From positions 1-56,403 of the forward strand of contig JABTBR010000050.1 of assembly GCA_013284265.1 (NCBI GenBank): 56,403 nucleotides of DNA. The letters are read 5' to 3'. Made by a program: the position numbers and the translations under genes. Shown here in pieces: positions 35,020 to 44,095 of this stretch. This DNA comes from Oxalobacteraceae bacterium. GTDB taxonomy: Bacteria; Pseudomonadota; Gammaproteobacteria; Burkholderiales; Burkholderiaceae_D. The first letter of the stretch is position 1, and every line of letters begins with the position of its first letter. A model generated the notes under the pieces. The model saw nothing but the letters and a program-made list of their open reading frames with translations, made no database searches and was not told where the DNA came from.

Positions 35020-35528
35020 GCCGCGCCGCGTACTTCGGTCTCGGCGGCGGCTGCCAGCGCCGCCAGATTGATCTGCATGCTTTTTAAGGCGCGCGCGGCG
35101 GTGCTGTTGCTCATCGCGGCAATGGCCAGCAGCACGTGGGCGCCCAGCAGACGCGGCGACTGATGCTTCTGGCGCAGGCCGTGCAGCGCCTGCATCACGG
35201 CCTGGCCGGAGGGCTTGGCGCTGAATAGCTTGCCCTTCGGCGGCAGCGGCGCGCGGTCGGGGACGGCGTCGGGCGGCAGGGCGATGCCGATGCCGGCCAG
35301 TGCCTGGCTGTGCTGGGCGGCGATGGCGCCGCGCACGGCGGCCGGGTCGGCGCCCACGCGCTCGAAGGCGCGCCGGGCCGAGCCATCCTGCAACTCCAGC
35401 GCAGACAGCAGATAGTGCTCGGCGCCGGGCAGGTCTTCGCCCAGCAGGCGGGCCTGGCGCTCGGCTTCCTCGCACAGGGACTTGATCGTGGCCATATCGC
35501 GCAGCTTGTTCAGCATCCGTTTGAACAT
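35016..35528 (-). CDS. Stand-alone Clp N-terminal (Clp-N) domain protein
   Basis: 170 residues, ATG 35528 with GGAGGAAG upstream. Two Clp-N-like repeats: about 14-60 (CEEAERQARLLGEDLPGAEHYLL) and about 90-150 (KPSGQAVMQALHGLRQ, then GAHVLLAIAAMSNSTAARAL). No AAA+ ATPase domain follows, so it is not a Clp unfoldase; it may be an adaptor or substrate-binding protein. The start is joined to the upstream HTH gene through a TGATG overlap, so translation is coupled. Confidence 0.78.
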   Translation of the reverse strand: MFKRMLNKLRDMATIKSLCEEAERQARLLGEDLPGAEHYLLSALELQDGSARRAFERVGADPAAVRGAIAAQHSQALAGIGIALPPDAVPDRAPLPPKGKLFSAKPSGQAVMQALHGLRQKHQSPRLLGAHVLLAIAAMSNSTAARALKSMQINLAALAAAAETEVRGAA

Positions 35529-35764
35529 CAGTCTTCCTCCATCGCAGTTGAATGATTTCTGGCCACCATGCCGGCGTGGCGCTTGTGGGCGGCCTGACGC
35601 GTCACGCCCAGGCTTTCGGCGATCTGGGCCCAGGTCCAGCCTTGGGCGACGGCCTTGCAGACGGCCGTGCGTTCCAGCTGGTCGGCCAGCACGCGCAGCG
35701 CCACCACGGCGGCCAGTGCCTCGCCCGGATCGTCCGGCACGTCTAGAGTGTGTAAATTCTGCAT
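35528..35764 (-). CDS. Small helix-turn-helix protein coupled to the Clp-N gene
   Basis: 78 residues. Residues about 42-66 form a helix-turn-helix (WTWAQIAESLGVTRQAAHKR); the N-terminal 40 residues are helical and acidic (EALAAVVALRVLADQLE), probably for dimerisation. Its stop overlaps the Clp-N start by one base. The start codon is only 2 bp from a palindromic operator that holds the -10 element, so there is no room for a Shine-Dalgarno and the mRNA is predicted to be leaderless. Probably an autoregulator of this two-gene unit. Confidence 0.75.
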   Translation of the reverse strand: MQNLHTLDVPDDPGEALAAVVALRVLADQLERTAVCKAVAQGWTWAQIAESLGVTRQAAHKRHAGMVARNHSTAMEED

Positions 35765-35766
35765 GC

Positions 35767-35810
35767 GTCAACTTTAGTTGACGTCTTTGGCGCTGTCAAC
35801 CAATGTTGAC
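35767..35810 (-). promoter_or_regulatory. Twin-palindrome operator/promoter of the HTH-ClpN unit
   Basis: Two palindromes share identical arms: GTCAAC-TTTA-GTTGAC (35767-35782) and GTCAAC-CAAT-GTTGAC (35795-35810), 28 bp centre to centre. On the minus strand they contain TTGACA, a 17 bp spacer and TAAAGT, a near-consensus sigma-70 promoter whose start would fall at or next to the ATG at 35764. A bound regulator would cover both promoter elements. Confidence 0.75.
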
Positions 35811-35934
35811 AAATATTGGCAGGCTGTGGCGTCTGCCCCACCAAGCGGCGCGGAGGCGAAAGACTTGTTTTTGGCTGCCCAATTGCAAGGTAGAATCAAA
35901 TGCTTGCCGTACAGCCACTCCGAGGCCGATCCGA

Positions 35935-38900
35935 ATGCAGGAATCACCCCCCCGCCATCTGGCATCCGTGCGTACCGAGCAGATCCTGAGCGGACTGCTG
36001 GTGGCCCTCGGCATGACGGTCATCAGTGGCTGGCTGCTGAAAATGCCGATGCTGACGATACTCAAGGCTGGCTCGGTGCCGATGGTGTTCAACACCGCCC
36101 TGTGCTTCCTGCTGGCGGGAACGGCCATCCTGCTCTTGTCTTCCACCGATGCGAGCGCGCTGCGTGCCCGCCGCGCCATCTGCATCCTCATGCTGCTGCT
36201 GTGCGGCACCACGCTGCTCGAACTGCTGTTCGACCGCAGCCTGGGCGTGGACCTGGCTTTCCTGCACACCTGGTTCGACTACGGCAATACCCGTCCGGGC
36301 CGCATGGCGCCGAACACGGCCATCGGTTTCATGCTGGTGGCATCGACGATGCTGCTGGCCGAGCGCGTCAGCAGCAAGCGGCGCGCGCGGGTGGTGGTCC
36401 TGCTGACGTTTATCGTGATGGCCGTCGGCCTGACCGGCCTGGTTGGCTATCTGGTGGCGCCCGATCTGCTGTTTAACTGGGCCCGTTCGGCACGGATGGC
36501 GATCCATACCGCCTGCGGCATGATCAGCTGTTCGATCGCACTCTGGCTGAGCTGGACCCGCTGCGACTGGTACCGATCGCGCGAGTATTTCCGCGAAGAT
36601 GAAAAAATCCGCTTCCTCGGTTCGGTGATCCTGGCGGTGGCCACCGTCACGGTGGGGCTGGTGGGCTTCGTGCTGTTGCAGAGCAGTCTGGAGGCGACGC
36701 TGGAAAGCGATCTGGCGGTGGTGATACGCAACCGCACGCCCTGGTTCAAGCTGGCCGTGGCGCGTACCGAAAGGCTGGTCAACAGCGGCATCACCTTGTC
36801 CGGCGCGAACGAGGCCGGCGCCGCCCTGCTCGATCACAATGAGGGGCCGGCCCAGCAGGCGCGCTTCGCGGCGGTGGCCCAGCGCCTGCTGGCCTCGGGT
36901 TTCAGCGGCGTCGCGCTCAATGACGCGCAGGGCAAGTCGCTGCAGCAGTTCGGGCGCATGAATCGGCAGCCGGCATTGCTGATGCCCTATGCGCCGGACC
37001 ACCACATTGAAATGCTGTGGGACGACAGGCTGGTGCTGCGCATCCATTTTCCGCTGCGTTCGCCCGGCGGTGCGGCCGGCGAAATCGTCCTCGACGACGC
37101 CACCCTGGCGCTGGCCAAGGCCATGTTCAACGCCTCCCGTCTCGGCAAGACCGGCGACATCACCATCTGCGCGCGCCAGCAAGAGCTGGTGCGCTGCTTC
37201 CCCAGCAACCGCCAGGCCCAGCCCTATGTGGCCAGCCGGGGCGGCCGCGACCTGCTGCCGCTGCCGGTGGAGCTGGCCATTGCGGGCGGCTCCGGCATCG
37301 CCCATGCGGTCGATCCGAACGGGCACAACATCATCGCCGCCTATGGGCCGCTGGCGCCCGGGCTGGGCTTCGTGGCGCAGCAGGACGCGGCCGAGGTGTA
37401 CGGCCTGATCCGCGACGCGCTGGCTATCGGCGCCCCCATCATCCTGCTGATCGCGGCGGCGGCGGCGGCCTTGCTGTACTTCCAGCTGCATCCGCTGGCC
37501 AGCAGCATGTGGGCCTCGGAACAGGCGGCGGCCGAGCAGGAACTCGAATTGCGCACCATCATGGAGGCGGCCGGCGACGGCATCGTCACCACCGACCGGC
37601 GCGGCGTGATCCGCAGCGTCAACGCGACGGTGTGCCAGATCTTCCAGTACCGGCCGGCCGAACTGATCGGGCGCAGCATCGCCGTGCTGATGCCGCCGGA
37701 GCGGCGCTGGGGCCAGGCGCGCCGCGTGCTGCGCTGCCTGCGCGGCATCGCGGCGGGCGCGCGCGACCTGGAGCTGAAGGGCCAGACCCGGCAGGGCCGG
37801 GTGTTGCCGCTGGAACTGACCATCAACCAGGTACCCTTGTCGGGCAAGGAGCTGCTGGTCGGTGTGCTGCGCGATGTGAGCGCGCGCCGGGCCGCCGAGG
37901 TCCGGCTGGCCGACAATGAAAAATTCCTGCGCACCGTCGCCGACAACACGCCGGCGCTGATCGGCTACATCGATACCGCCCAGGTCTACCGCTTCGCCAA
38001 CCAGTCCTACCAGAATATGCTGGGCATCGATCCGGCCTGGATGCTGGGCCGTACCGTCGAAGAGGTGCTGGGCCCCGAGTCGTATGCGCGGGTGCGCGCG
38101 AACATCGCGCTGGCGCTGTCGGGCCAGCGCGTGCATTTCGAGAGCGAGGCGCCGCGCCAGGGCCGGGTGATGCATTTCATGACCGACTACATTCCCGATC
38201 TGGCGCCGGACGGCAAGGTGCTCGGTTGCCATGTGATGGTGACCGACATCAGCGCGCGCAAGAAGGCCGAGCTGAGCCAGGCGCGCGGCGAGCAGCTGGC
38301 CGAGGCGGCCAGCCGGGCGAAGAGCGACTTTCTGGCCAATATGAGCCATGAAATCCGCACGCCGATGAATGCCGTGCTGGGCATTACTCATTTGCTGGGC
38401 AAGACACCGCTGTCGGCGGAGCAGCAGGAATTTGTCGGCATGATCCAGTCGGCCGGCAATTCGCTGTTGTCGGTGATCAGCGACATCCTGGATTTTTCCA
38501 AGATCGAGGCGGGCAAGTTCGATATCGTGTGCGCGCCCTTCGAGCTGGCCGAGCTGATGGAGGCGGTCGGCAGCACCATGCGCGCCAGCGTGGGCAGCAA
38601 GCCGATAGCACTGCGCTTGCAGACCGGGCCGGAGGTGGCGCCGTGCTGGATGGGCGATATGGCACGGCTGCGCCAGGTGCTGCTGAATCTGGTGAGCAAT
38701 GCGCTTAAATTCACCGCCGAGGGCGAAATCGCGGTACTGGCCGAGCAGATCGGTAGCGCGGACCAGCCGGCGCTGCGCCTGACGGTGCGCGATACCGGCA
38801 TCGGTATGGACAAGGTACAGCTCGAACGTATCTTCCAGCCTTTCGAACAGGCCGACTCGTCCACCTCGCGCCGCTTCGGCGGCACCGGCCTGGGGCTGGC

Positions 38901-39897
38901 CATTTCGCGCCGGCTGGTGGAGCTGATGGGCGGCCAATTGACGGTCACCAGCCAGCCCGGCAAGGGCAGCAGCTTTGTCGCGGTGCTGCCATTCGCGGTG
39001 GCGCCGGTGGCGGACATCCCGGCCCGGCGCGGGATGGCTGGGACTGCGGCTTTGGCCACGGCGCCAGCGGCCGCCAGCGTTGCCAAGCCGGCGCGCCGGC
39101 TCGATGGCCTGCGCCTGATGCTGGTGGAAGACAATCCGCTGAATCAGGTGGTGGCGCGCGGCATGCTGGAAGCGGCCGGCGCGACGATCGCGGTGGCGCC
39201 CGACGGCGCCCAGGCGGTGGCGCTGCTGCGCGCCGGCATGCAGGATTTCGACCTGGTGCTGATGGATGTGCAGATGCCGGTGATGGATGGCTACGCCGCC
39301 ACCACCCTGATGCGGCGCGAGCTGGGCGCCACCTTGCCTATCCTGGCCATGAGCGCCGGGGTGATGGAGTCGGAACGGCAGCGCTGCCTGGACTGCGGCA
39401 TGAACGATTTCATCGCCAAGCCGGTGCATTACGACAGCATGCTGGCGACCATCCTGGCGGTGCTGGGGCCGCGCGCGGAAGCGCCGGCGCCGGCCAGGGC
39501 GGTGCCCGCCGGCGCGCCGTCCGGCAATGGCTTCGAGCCCGGCGTGTTCGATCTGAGCAAATTGCTGGCGGTGGCGCCGAATCCGCAGATACAAGACATG
39601 CTGGTGCAACTGGTGCGCAAGGCGGCCGGCCGCATTCTGGGTGATATGGCGCAGGCGCAGGCGTCCTGGGAGCAGGGCGATGTCACGGCCGCGGCCGCCG
39701 CCCTGCATTCGCTGCGCGGCTCGATCGGCAGCCTGGGCGCGACCCGCTTCGCGGCGGCATCGATGGCGCTGGAGCAAGCCTTGCACCGGCAGAGCGACAC
39801 GGAAGTACCAGCCCTGTTTGCTGCGGCGGAACAGGAATTGCAGGCGGTGGCGGTGGCGGCGCGCGCCTGGCTGGCCACGACCGACGGCACCATTTGA
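35935..39897 (+). CDS. Hybrid sensor histidine kinase (PAS-PAS-HisKA-HATPase-REC-Hpt)
   Basis: 1320 residues. Several N-terminal membrane helices (about 15-210), another at about 228-250, a periplasmic sensor region (about 250-490), a last helix at about 497-520 (APIILLIAAAAAALLYFQL), then two PAS domains (about 530-650 and 660-780). HisKA with phospho-His805 (FLANMSHEIRTPMNAVLG), HATPase (DTGIGMDKVQLERIFQPFEQ, GGTGLGLAIS), receiver with Asp1111 (VLMDVQMPVMDG), and an Hpt domain with His1258 (LHSLRGSIGSLG) complete an internal phosphorelay. No separate output regulator is adjacent. ATG 35935 has a weak ribosome site. Its signal is unknown. Confidence 0.92.
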   Translation: MQESPPRHLASVRTEQILSGLLVALGMTVISGWLLKMPMLTILKAGSVPMVFNTALCFLLAGTAILLLSSTDASALRARRAICILMLLLCGTTLLELLFDRSLGVDLAFLHTWFDYGNTRPGRMAPNTAIGFMLVASTMLLAERVSSKRRARVVVLLTFIVMAVGLTGLVGYLVAPDLLFNWARSARMAIHTACGMISCSIALWLSWTRCDWYRSREYFREDEKIRFLGSVILAVATVTVGLVGFVLLQSSLEATLESDLAVVIRNRTPWFKLAVARTERLVNSGITLSGANEAGAALLDHNEGPAQQARFAAVAQRLLASGFSGVALNDAQGKSLQQFGRMNRQPALLMPYAPDHHIEMLWDDRLVLRIHFPLRSPGGAAGEIVLDDATLALAKAMFNASRLGKTGDITICARQQELVRCFPSNRQAQPYVASRGGRDLLPLPVELAIAGGSGIAHAVDPNGHNIIAAYGPLAPGLGFVAQQDAAEVYGLIRDALAIGAPIILLIAAAAAALLYFQLHPLASSMWASEQAAAEQELELRTIMEAAGDGIVTTDRRGVIRSVNATVCQIFQYRPAELIGRSIAVLMPPERRWGQARRVLRCLRGIAAGARDLELKGQTRQGRVLPLELTINQVPLSGKELLVGVLRDVSARRAAEVRLADNEKFLRTVADNTPALIGYIDTAQVYRFANQSYQNMLGIDPAWMLGRTVEEVLGPESYARVRANIALALSGQRVHFESEAPRQGRVMHFMTDYIPDLAPDGKVLGCHVMVTDISARKKAELSQARGEQLAEAASRAKSDFLANMSHEIRTPMNAVLGITHLLGKTPLSAEQQEFVGMIQSAGNSLLSVISDILDFSKIEAGKFDIVCAPFELAELMEAVGSTMRASVGSKPIALRLQTGPEVAPCWMGDMARLRQVLLNLVSNALKFTAEGEIAVLAEQIGSADQPALRLTVRDTGIGMDKVQLERIFQPFEQADSSTSRRFGGTGLGLAISRRLVELMGGQLTVTSQPGKGSSFVAVLPFAVAPVADIPARRGMAGTAALATAPAAASVAKPARRLDGLRLMLVEDNPLNQVVARGMLEAAGATIAVAPDGAQAVALLRAGMQDFDLVLMDVQMPVMDGYAATTLMRRELGATLPILAMSAGVMESERQRCLDCGMNDFIAKPVHYDSMLATILAVLGPRAEAPAPARAVPAGAPSGNGFEPGVFDLSKLLAVAPNPQIQDMLVQLVRKAAGRILGDMAQAQASWEQGDVTAAAAALHSLRGSIGSLGATRFAAASMALEQALHRQSDTEVPALFAAAEQELQAVAVAARAWLATTDGTI

Positions 39898-39996
39898 CGC
39901 ATCGTGCGGGAAGGGGCGCCGGACTGGCCGGCACCCGTTCGGCAGACCGGAATGCGGATAAGCATTCCGGCCCTCTCTCTGCCCGGTAGGGCGGTC

Positions 39997-41469
39997 TTAG
40001 TTCTGGCTATAGTTGTTGTTGTAACCGTCGTTGCCGCTGCCCGAGTCGTCGGTCACATACCAGCGCTTGCCCATGACATAGGTTTTTTCCACGGCACGGT
40101 CGTCGCCCAGGGTTTGCAGCGCGAACAGCTTGTCGGCTACATCGGTCGCACGGCTCATGCGCAGGCGCAGCAGGTCGGTTGCGTTCGGATTGACGACGAT
40201 GAAGTCGGCCTCGTTGCCGGTCTTGAAGCTGCCGATCTTGTTGTCCAGATCGAGTGCGCGCGCCGCGCCCAGGGTGGCCAGGTAATAGGCTTTGAGCGAA
40301 GTCAGCGGCAACCGGGTTTCCGGCTGGTCGGTGAAGGCCTTGTGCATCTGGATCACCTTGTAGGCTTCGTTCATGGTTTGCAGCGCCGAGAAGCTGGTGC
40401 CGCCGCCCACGTCGGTTCCCAGGCCCACTTTCACGTGGTATTGCTCGGCCTTCTGCAGGTCGAACAGGCCGCTGCCCAGGAACAGATTCGAGGTCGGGCA
40501 GAAAGCCACCGCCGATTCGGTCTGCGCCAGCGAAGCGAACTCGTCGTCACGCAGATGCACGCCGTGCGCATAGACCGAATGCTTGCCCGACAGGCCGTAG
40601 CGGTTGTACACATCCAGATAGCCGCTCGATTCCGGGAACAGCGCCTGCACCCAGGAAATCTCGCCCTTGTTCTCGGACAGGTGGGTGTGCATGTACACGC
40701 CCGGGAATTCCTGCAGCAGGCGCGCGGCCTGGGTCAGTTGTTCCGGGGTCGAGGTCGGCGCGAACCGCGGCGTCACGGCATACAGGGCGCGGCCCTTGTT
40801 GTGCCAGCGCTGGATCAGTGCCTTCGAGTCGGTGTACGAGGTTTGCGGGGTGTCTAGCAGGTAAGCCGGCGCATTCCGGTCCATCATCACCTTGCCGGCA
40901 ATCAGGCGCATATTATGCGTGGCCGCTTCCTCGAACAGGGCATCGACCGATTGCGGATGCACGGTGCCGAATACCAGCGCGGTGGTGGTGCCATTGCGTG
41001 CCAATTCATTCAGGAATACCTTGGCGATTTTCTTCGCATAGGTTTTATCGGCGAATTGTTTCTCGGTCGGGAAAGTATAAGTCTCCAGCCATTGCAGTAA
41101 TTGCTGGCCGAAAGAACCGATCATTTCCGTTTGGGGATAATGGATGTGGCTATCGATAAAACCCGGCATGATCAGCTTGCCGGAATAATCGACCACATTG
41201 ACTTGCTGGTTATTCGCCAGGATGGTGGCGGCGGGGCCGACGGCCTTGACCTTGCCATCCGCGCCGACCAGCAGCACGCCGTCTTCGAAGTACTCGTAGG
41301 GATTCTGGCTGGCGGCCGGATCGTCGACGAAGTGCAGTACTTGGCCGCGATAAGCGGTGGTTTGCAGGTATTGGGTCTGATTTTCTGCCGAAACGGAAAA
41401 CGATGCGGCAAGTGCCAGCGCCGTGAGTGCCAGTGTAAAACGGCGCGGCATTTGTTTTTGCAATTTCAT
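39997..41469 (-). CDS. guaD: Guanine deaminase with a Sec signal peptide
   Basis: 490 residues. Amidohydrolase converting guanine to xanthine and ammonia. Zn and active-site motifs are intact: GFIDSHIHYPQTEMIG, HTHLSENKGEI and GLGTDVGGGTSFS. E. coli GuaD is cytoplasmic and about 439 residues; here the protein begins KLQKQMPRRFTLALTALALA and SFSVSA, a clear Sec signal cleaved near residue 28, and ends in an Asn/Tyr/Gly-rich tail (GNDGYNNNYSQN). I chose ATG 41469 because it gives the complete signal; ATG 41451 would also keep most of it. Periplasmic location is inferred. Nucleoside/purine transport genes lie a few kb away. Confidence 0.88.
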   Translation of the reverse strand: MKLQKQMPRRFTLALTALALAASFSVSAENQTQYLQTTAYRGQVLHFVDDPAASQNPYEYFEDGVLLVGADGKVKAVGPAATILANNQQVNVVDYSGKLIMPGFIDSHIHYPQTEMIGSFGQQLLQWLETYTFPTEKQFADKTYAKKIAKVFLNELARNGTTTALVFGTVHPQSVDALFEEAATHNMRLIAGKVMMDRNAPAYLLDTPQTSYTDSKALIQRWHNKGRALYAVTPRFAPTSTPEQLTQAARLLQEFPGVYMHTHLSENKGEISWVQALFPESSGYLDVYNRYGLSGKHSVYAHGVHLRDDEFASLAQTESAVAFCPTSNLFLGSGLFDLQKAEQYHVKVGLGTDVGGGTSFSALQTMNEAYKVIQMHKAFTDQPETRLPLTSLKAYYLATLGAARALDLDNKIGSFKTGNEADFIVVNPNATDLLRLRMSRATDVADKLFALQTLGDDRAVEKTYVMGKRWYVTDDSGSGNDGYNNNYSQN

Positions 41470-41897
41470 GAAAATGTCTCTCTCTTCCTTGATTGAATAG
41501 AAAATGGATGGATGCTTTTCGCATTCTTTTAACTGGTTGACTTGCTGTCCCTCCATGGCAGCAATGACTTACGCATAAATATCTATTTCTTTAAGGACAT
41601 TTGAATCTGAACATCATGTGTTGCATTACCGGGATTGCGTTTCCCTTTATTCCTCCATGTTTTAACGTGGAGCTGAATGTACTGGAGCGTCTTCAGTGCA
41701 CTATATAGGTTTGCATATACCTAATATTATTCAAAATGAAATGAAAAAAGGAGTAAAAGCGCCCCCCAAAAAGCGCGTTTTTCGCGTCAAAATGGCTGAA
41801 GTTGCTGGATTGGGCCTGTGCGGGATCGCTGGAAACGATACGCCGTGGAGTCGCGCGGGGAGGAATGCCGGCGCGCGGGGCGCCGAGGGGAATTAGT
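41470..41897. other. AT-rich gap upstream of guaD
   Basis: 428 bp between the guaD start and the EF-hand gene stop, clearly more AT-rich than the coding DNA. It should hold the guaD promoter (minus strand). I see no gene, no recognisable purine riboswitch core and no family repeat. The right end contains a short GC palindromic stretch (AAAGCGCG / CGCG with T runs) that could be a weak terminator for the EF-hand transcript. Confidence 0.5.
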
Positions 41898-42344
41898 TCA
41901 CTGTTTGGCGGACTGGCGCGCCATGGCTTCCTTGTGGCGCTGGTGCAGGAAGGCGCTCAATTCATCGAAGCTGATCTTGCCGCGTTGCGCGCTGTCGATC
42001 TGGTCGAAATGCTGGTCCACAAAGCCCAGGCCGGCGCGGCGCGCTTCTTCGCGCGTCAGGCTGCCGCTGGCGTCCAGGTCGGCCTCTTCGAAGCGCTGGC
42101 GCAGCTTCTGCATGGCTTGCTGGCGCAGCTGTGCGCCAGCCGCGGGCGGCGCGGACGGCGCCTTGCGCAGCGCCGGCGGTACGTAGGGCTCGGGGCGCGG
42201 CACCGGCACGCTGGCGGGTGCTGGTGGCGCAGCATCGCCGCCTGCTCCGGCGCTTTGTCCGGCTGCTGTGCTGCCTGCCAGCGCAGCTGCGGCCAGGGCT
42301 GCTTGGGCTGCGCATGCCAGCAGCAGGGTCAGTATCGGTTTCAT
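41898..42344 (-). CDS. Exported EF-hand protein
   Basis: 148 residues. A signal peptide (KPILTLLLACAAQAALA) and a Pro/Ala-rich linker (about 35-70) are followed by a pair of EF-hands. Loop 1 (Asp89 to Glu100, DLDASGSLTREE) is canonical. Loop 2 (Asp117 to Glu128) has non-standard residues Arg and Lys at coordinating positions and may not bind Ca2+. ATG 42344 is preferred over 42350 because AGGA is 6 bases upstream. It lies 17 bp downstream of the S10 peptidase gene and is probably co-transcribed with it. Confidence 0.82.
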   Translation of the reverse strand: MKPILTLLLACAAQAALAAAALAGSTAAGQSAGAGGDAAPPAPASVPVPRPEPYVPPALRKAPSAPPAAGAQLRQQAMQKLRQRFEEADLDASGSLTREEARRAGLGFVDQHFDQIDSAQRGKISFDELSAFLHQRHKEAMARQSAKQ

Positions 42345-42361
42345 CGTCATTCCTTCAATCG

Positions 42362-43939
42362 TCAATGCGCGGCGCTGGCGCTTTGGTAAAAGGTGATCAG
42401 GTCGGCCTGCTGCGCGCGCCGCGCCGCATCGTCCAGGTAGCTCATATGGCCGCTGGCGTAGGTGCGGAACTGCAGCGAGCCGGCGGAACCGAGCCGGGCC
42501 AGATCGAGTTCGGTCTGGTAGAAGGGCGTGGCCAGGTCGTGGTAGCCGCTCAGCACCAGTATCTTCATAAACGGATTCTGGGTCAGCGCCGCCGACAGGT
42601 CGGGGATCGTGTCCGGCAGCGCGCGGCCGTCGTGGCCGAAGTTCCAGCGGTTGATGATGTCGTTATAGCTGGTGTAGTTCGAGCGCGCGCTGTAGTGCAG
42701 CTGGTCGCGCACATAGCTGCCGATGGTGTTGACGAAGGCGGCGTTAATCAGCGTCAGCGAAGGATCGTTGTCGACGGTCAGCGCGCTGCCATTGGGCGCG
42801 GACACGCGCGCGTCGTAGCGGCCGATCAGCTGGCCGGGCAGCAGCGCGCGCTGGAACTGGTCCGGTCCCATGTCCGGGTTCTGGGTCCAGCTGGCCTGGG
42901 CGATGCCGGTGTAGGCCAACAGCTGGGCCGTGACGGCGGCCGGCGGCGCGACCTTGCTGGCAAGGTAGGCCGCGATGCCGCTGCGGTAGGCCCCGGCGCC
43001 AAAGGCGCGCGCCTGCTGTACATAACTGCCGAAGTCGGCCGGCGCCGGCGCCGGCGCGGCGCGCTGGTGGTAAGCGCCGGTGGCGGCATAGGTGGGCACA
43101 TAGCCCTCGCAGCTGACGGTGCCTGGATCGAAGACGCCGCAGTTGGAGTTGTAGTTCAAGATGGCCGATTGCAGCATCAGCCCATCGATCTGCACGCCCG
43201 CCGTTTCCAGCAGATTGGCCAGCACGGCGGTGCGCGGTGCGCCATACGATTCGCCGTACAGGAATTTGGGCGAGGCCTGGCGCTGATTGACGCTGACGTA
43301 GCGCTGCACAAAATCGCGGAAGGCCGCCGCATCGCGGTCCACGCCCCAGAAGTCCTGGTTGGCATTGGGCGCGATCGCCTGCGAGTAGCCGGTGCCGATG
43401 GCGTCCACGAAGACCAGGTCGGAATGGGCCAGCAGGGTTTCCTGATTGTCCACCAGCTGGGTCGTGGCCGGCATGGTGCTGGAGGGGATATTCGTGACGA
43501 TGCGTTTGGGGCCGAAGGATCCCAGGTGCAGCCACAGCGAAGCCGAACCGGGACCGCCGTTGTAGAAGAAGGTCAGTGGGCGCTTGCTGTCCGGCGTGCC
43601 GGCCGTGTAGGCGACGTAGAAGAAGGATGCCGACGGCCGGCCGGTGCGCACGTCGGTGGCGCTCAGGTGGCCGCTGGTGGCGGTGTAGTTGAAGGCTTTG
43701 CCGGCCAGGGTGATCTGGCTGGCGATGACGGCCGCGCCTTCGTTGGCCGAAGCCAACGCCGCACCGGGGGCGTTGGAGTACTGCACGCTGTCGGCATAGG
43801 CGCCGGGGACGGTGACGACGGGGACCTCGGGTGTGACGGGGGCTGGGGTGCCGCCGCCGCCACCGCAGGCGGCGAGAAAAGTCAGCGCAAGGGCCGCGAA
43901 CGAAGGGAGGGATACCTTGAACAGGTCTGCTTGTGCCAC
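42362..43939 (-). CDS. S10 serine carboxypeptidase-like lipoprotein
   Basis: 525 residues. The lipobox FLAACGGG (Cys25) predicts a lipid-anchored exported protein, followed by a short Gly/Pro linker. S10 hallmarks: FFYNGGPGSAS (oxyanion), nucleophile Ser in GESYGAPRT, catalytic Asp in SGYHDLATPF, His in ASGHMSYLD. It removes C-terminal residues from peptides outside the cytoplasm. The start is GTG 43939, with GGAGA a few bases upstream. Followed closely by the EF-hand gene. Confidence 0.88.
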   Translation of the reverse strand: MAQADLFKVSLPSFAALALTFLAACGGGGGTPAPVTPEVPVVTVPGAYADSVQYSNAPGAALASANEGAAVIASQITLAGKAFNYTATSGHLSATDVRTGRPSASFFYVAYTAGTPDSKRPLTFFYNGGPGSASLWLHLGSFGPKRIVTNIPSSTMPATTQLVDNQETLLAHSDLVFVDAIGTGYSQAIAPNANQDFWGVDRDAAAFRDFVQRYVSVNQRQASPKFLYGESYGAPRTAVLANLLETAGVQIDGLMLQSAILNYNSNCGVFDPGTVSCEGYVPTYAATGAYHQRAAPAPAPADFGSYVQQARAFGAGAYRSGIAAYLASKVAPPAAVTAQLLAYTGIAQASWTQNPDMGPDQFQRALLPGQLIGRYDARVSAPNGSALTVDNDPSLTLINAAFVNTIGSYVRDQLHYSARSNYTSYNDIINRWNFGHDGRALPDTIPDLSAALTQNPFMKILVLSGYHDLATPFYQTELDLARLGSAGSLQFRTYASGHMSYLDDAARRAQQADLITFYQSASAAH

Positions 43940-44041
43940 GCTGGTCTCCGGGCGAAGCCGCGTTGCGGCCGGTCGTCCGATTATGCACCGGCCCGCATGC
44001 GAATGCCACCTCGCGCGATAAAGGGGCCGCAGGCGCAGTTA

Positions 44042-44064
44042 GAACCCACTGCAAAGAGCCGGGG
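44042..44064 (-). repeat. Half copy of the palindromic element
   Basis: GAACCCACTGCAAAGAGCCGGGG corresponds to one arm plus the start of the core of the family; the remainder is absent. It sits 32 bp before full copy 6. Confidence 0.75.
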
Positions 44065-44095
44065 ATGCGAAATGAAGGGGCCACCGGGGCTTTTA

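Noticed and set aside
41470..41897. Purine riboswitch upstream of guaD
   Set aside because: I looked for the conserved purine-aptamer core and found none on either strand.
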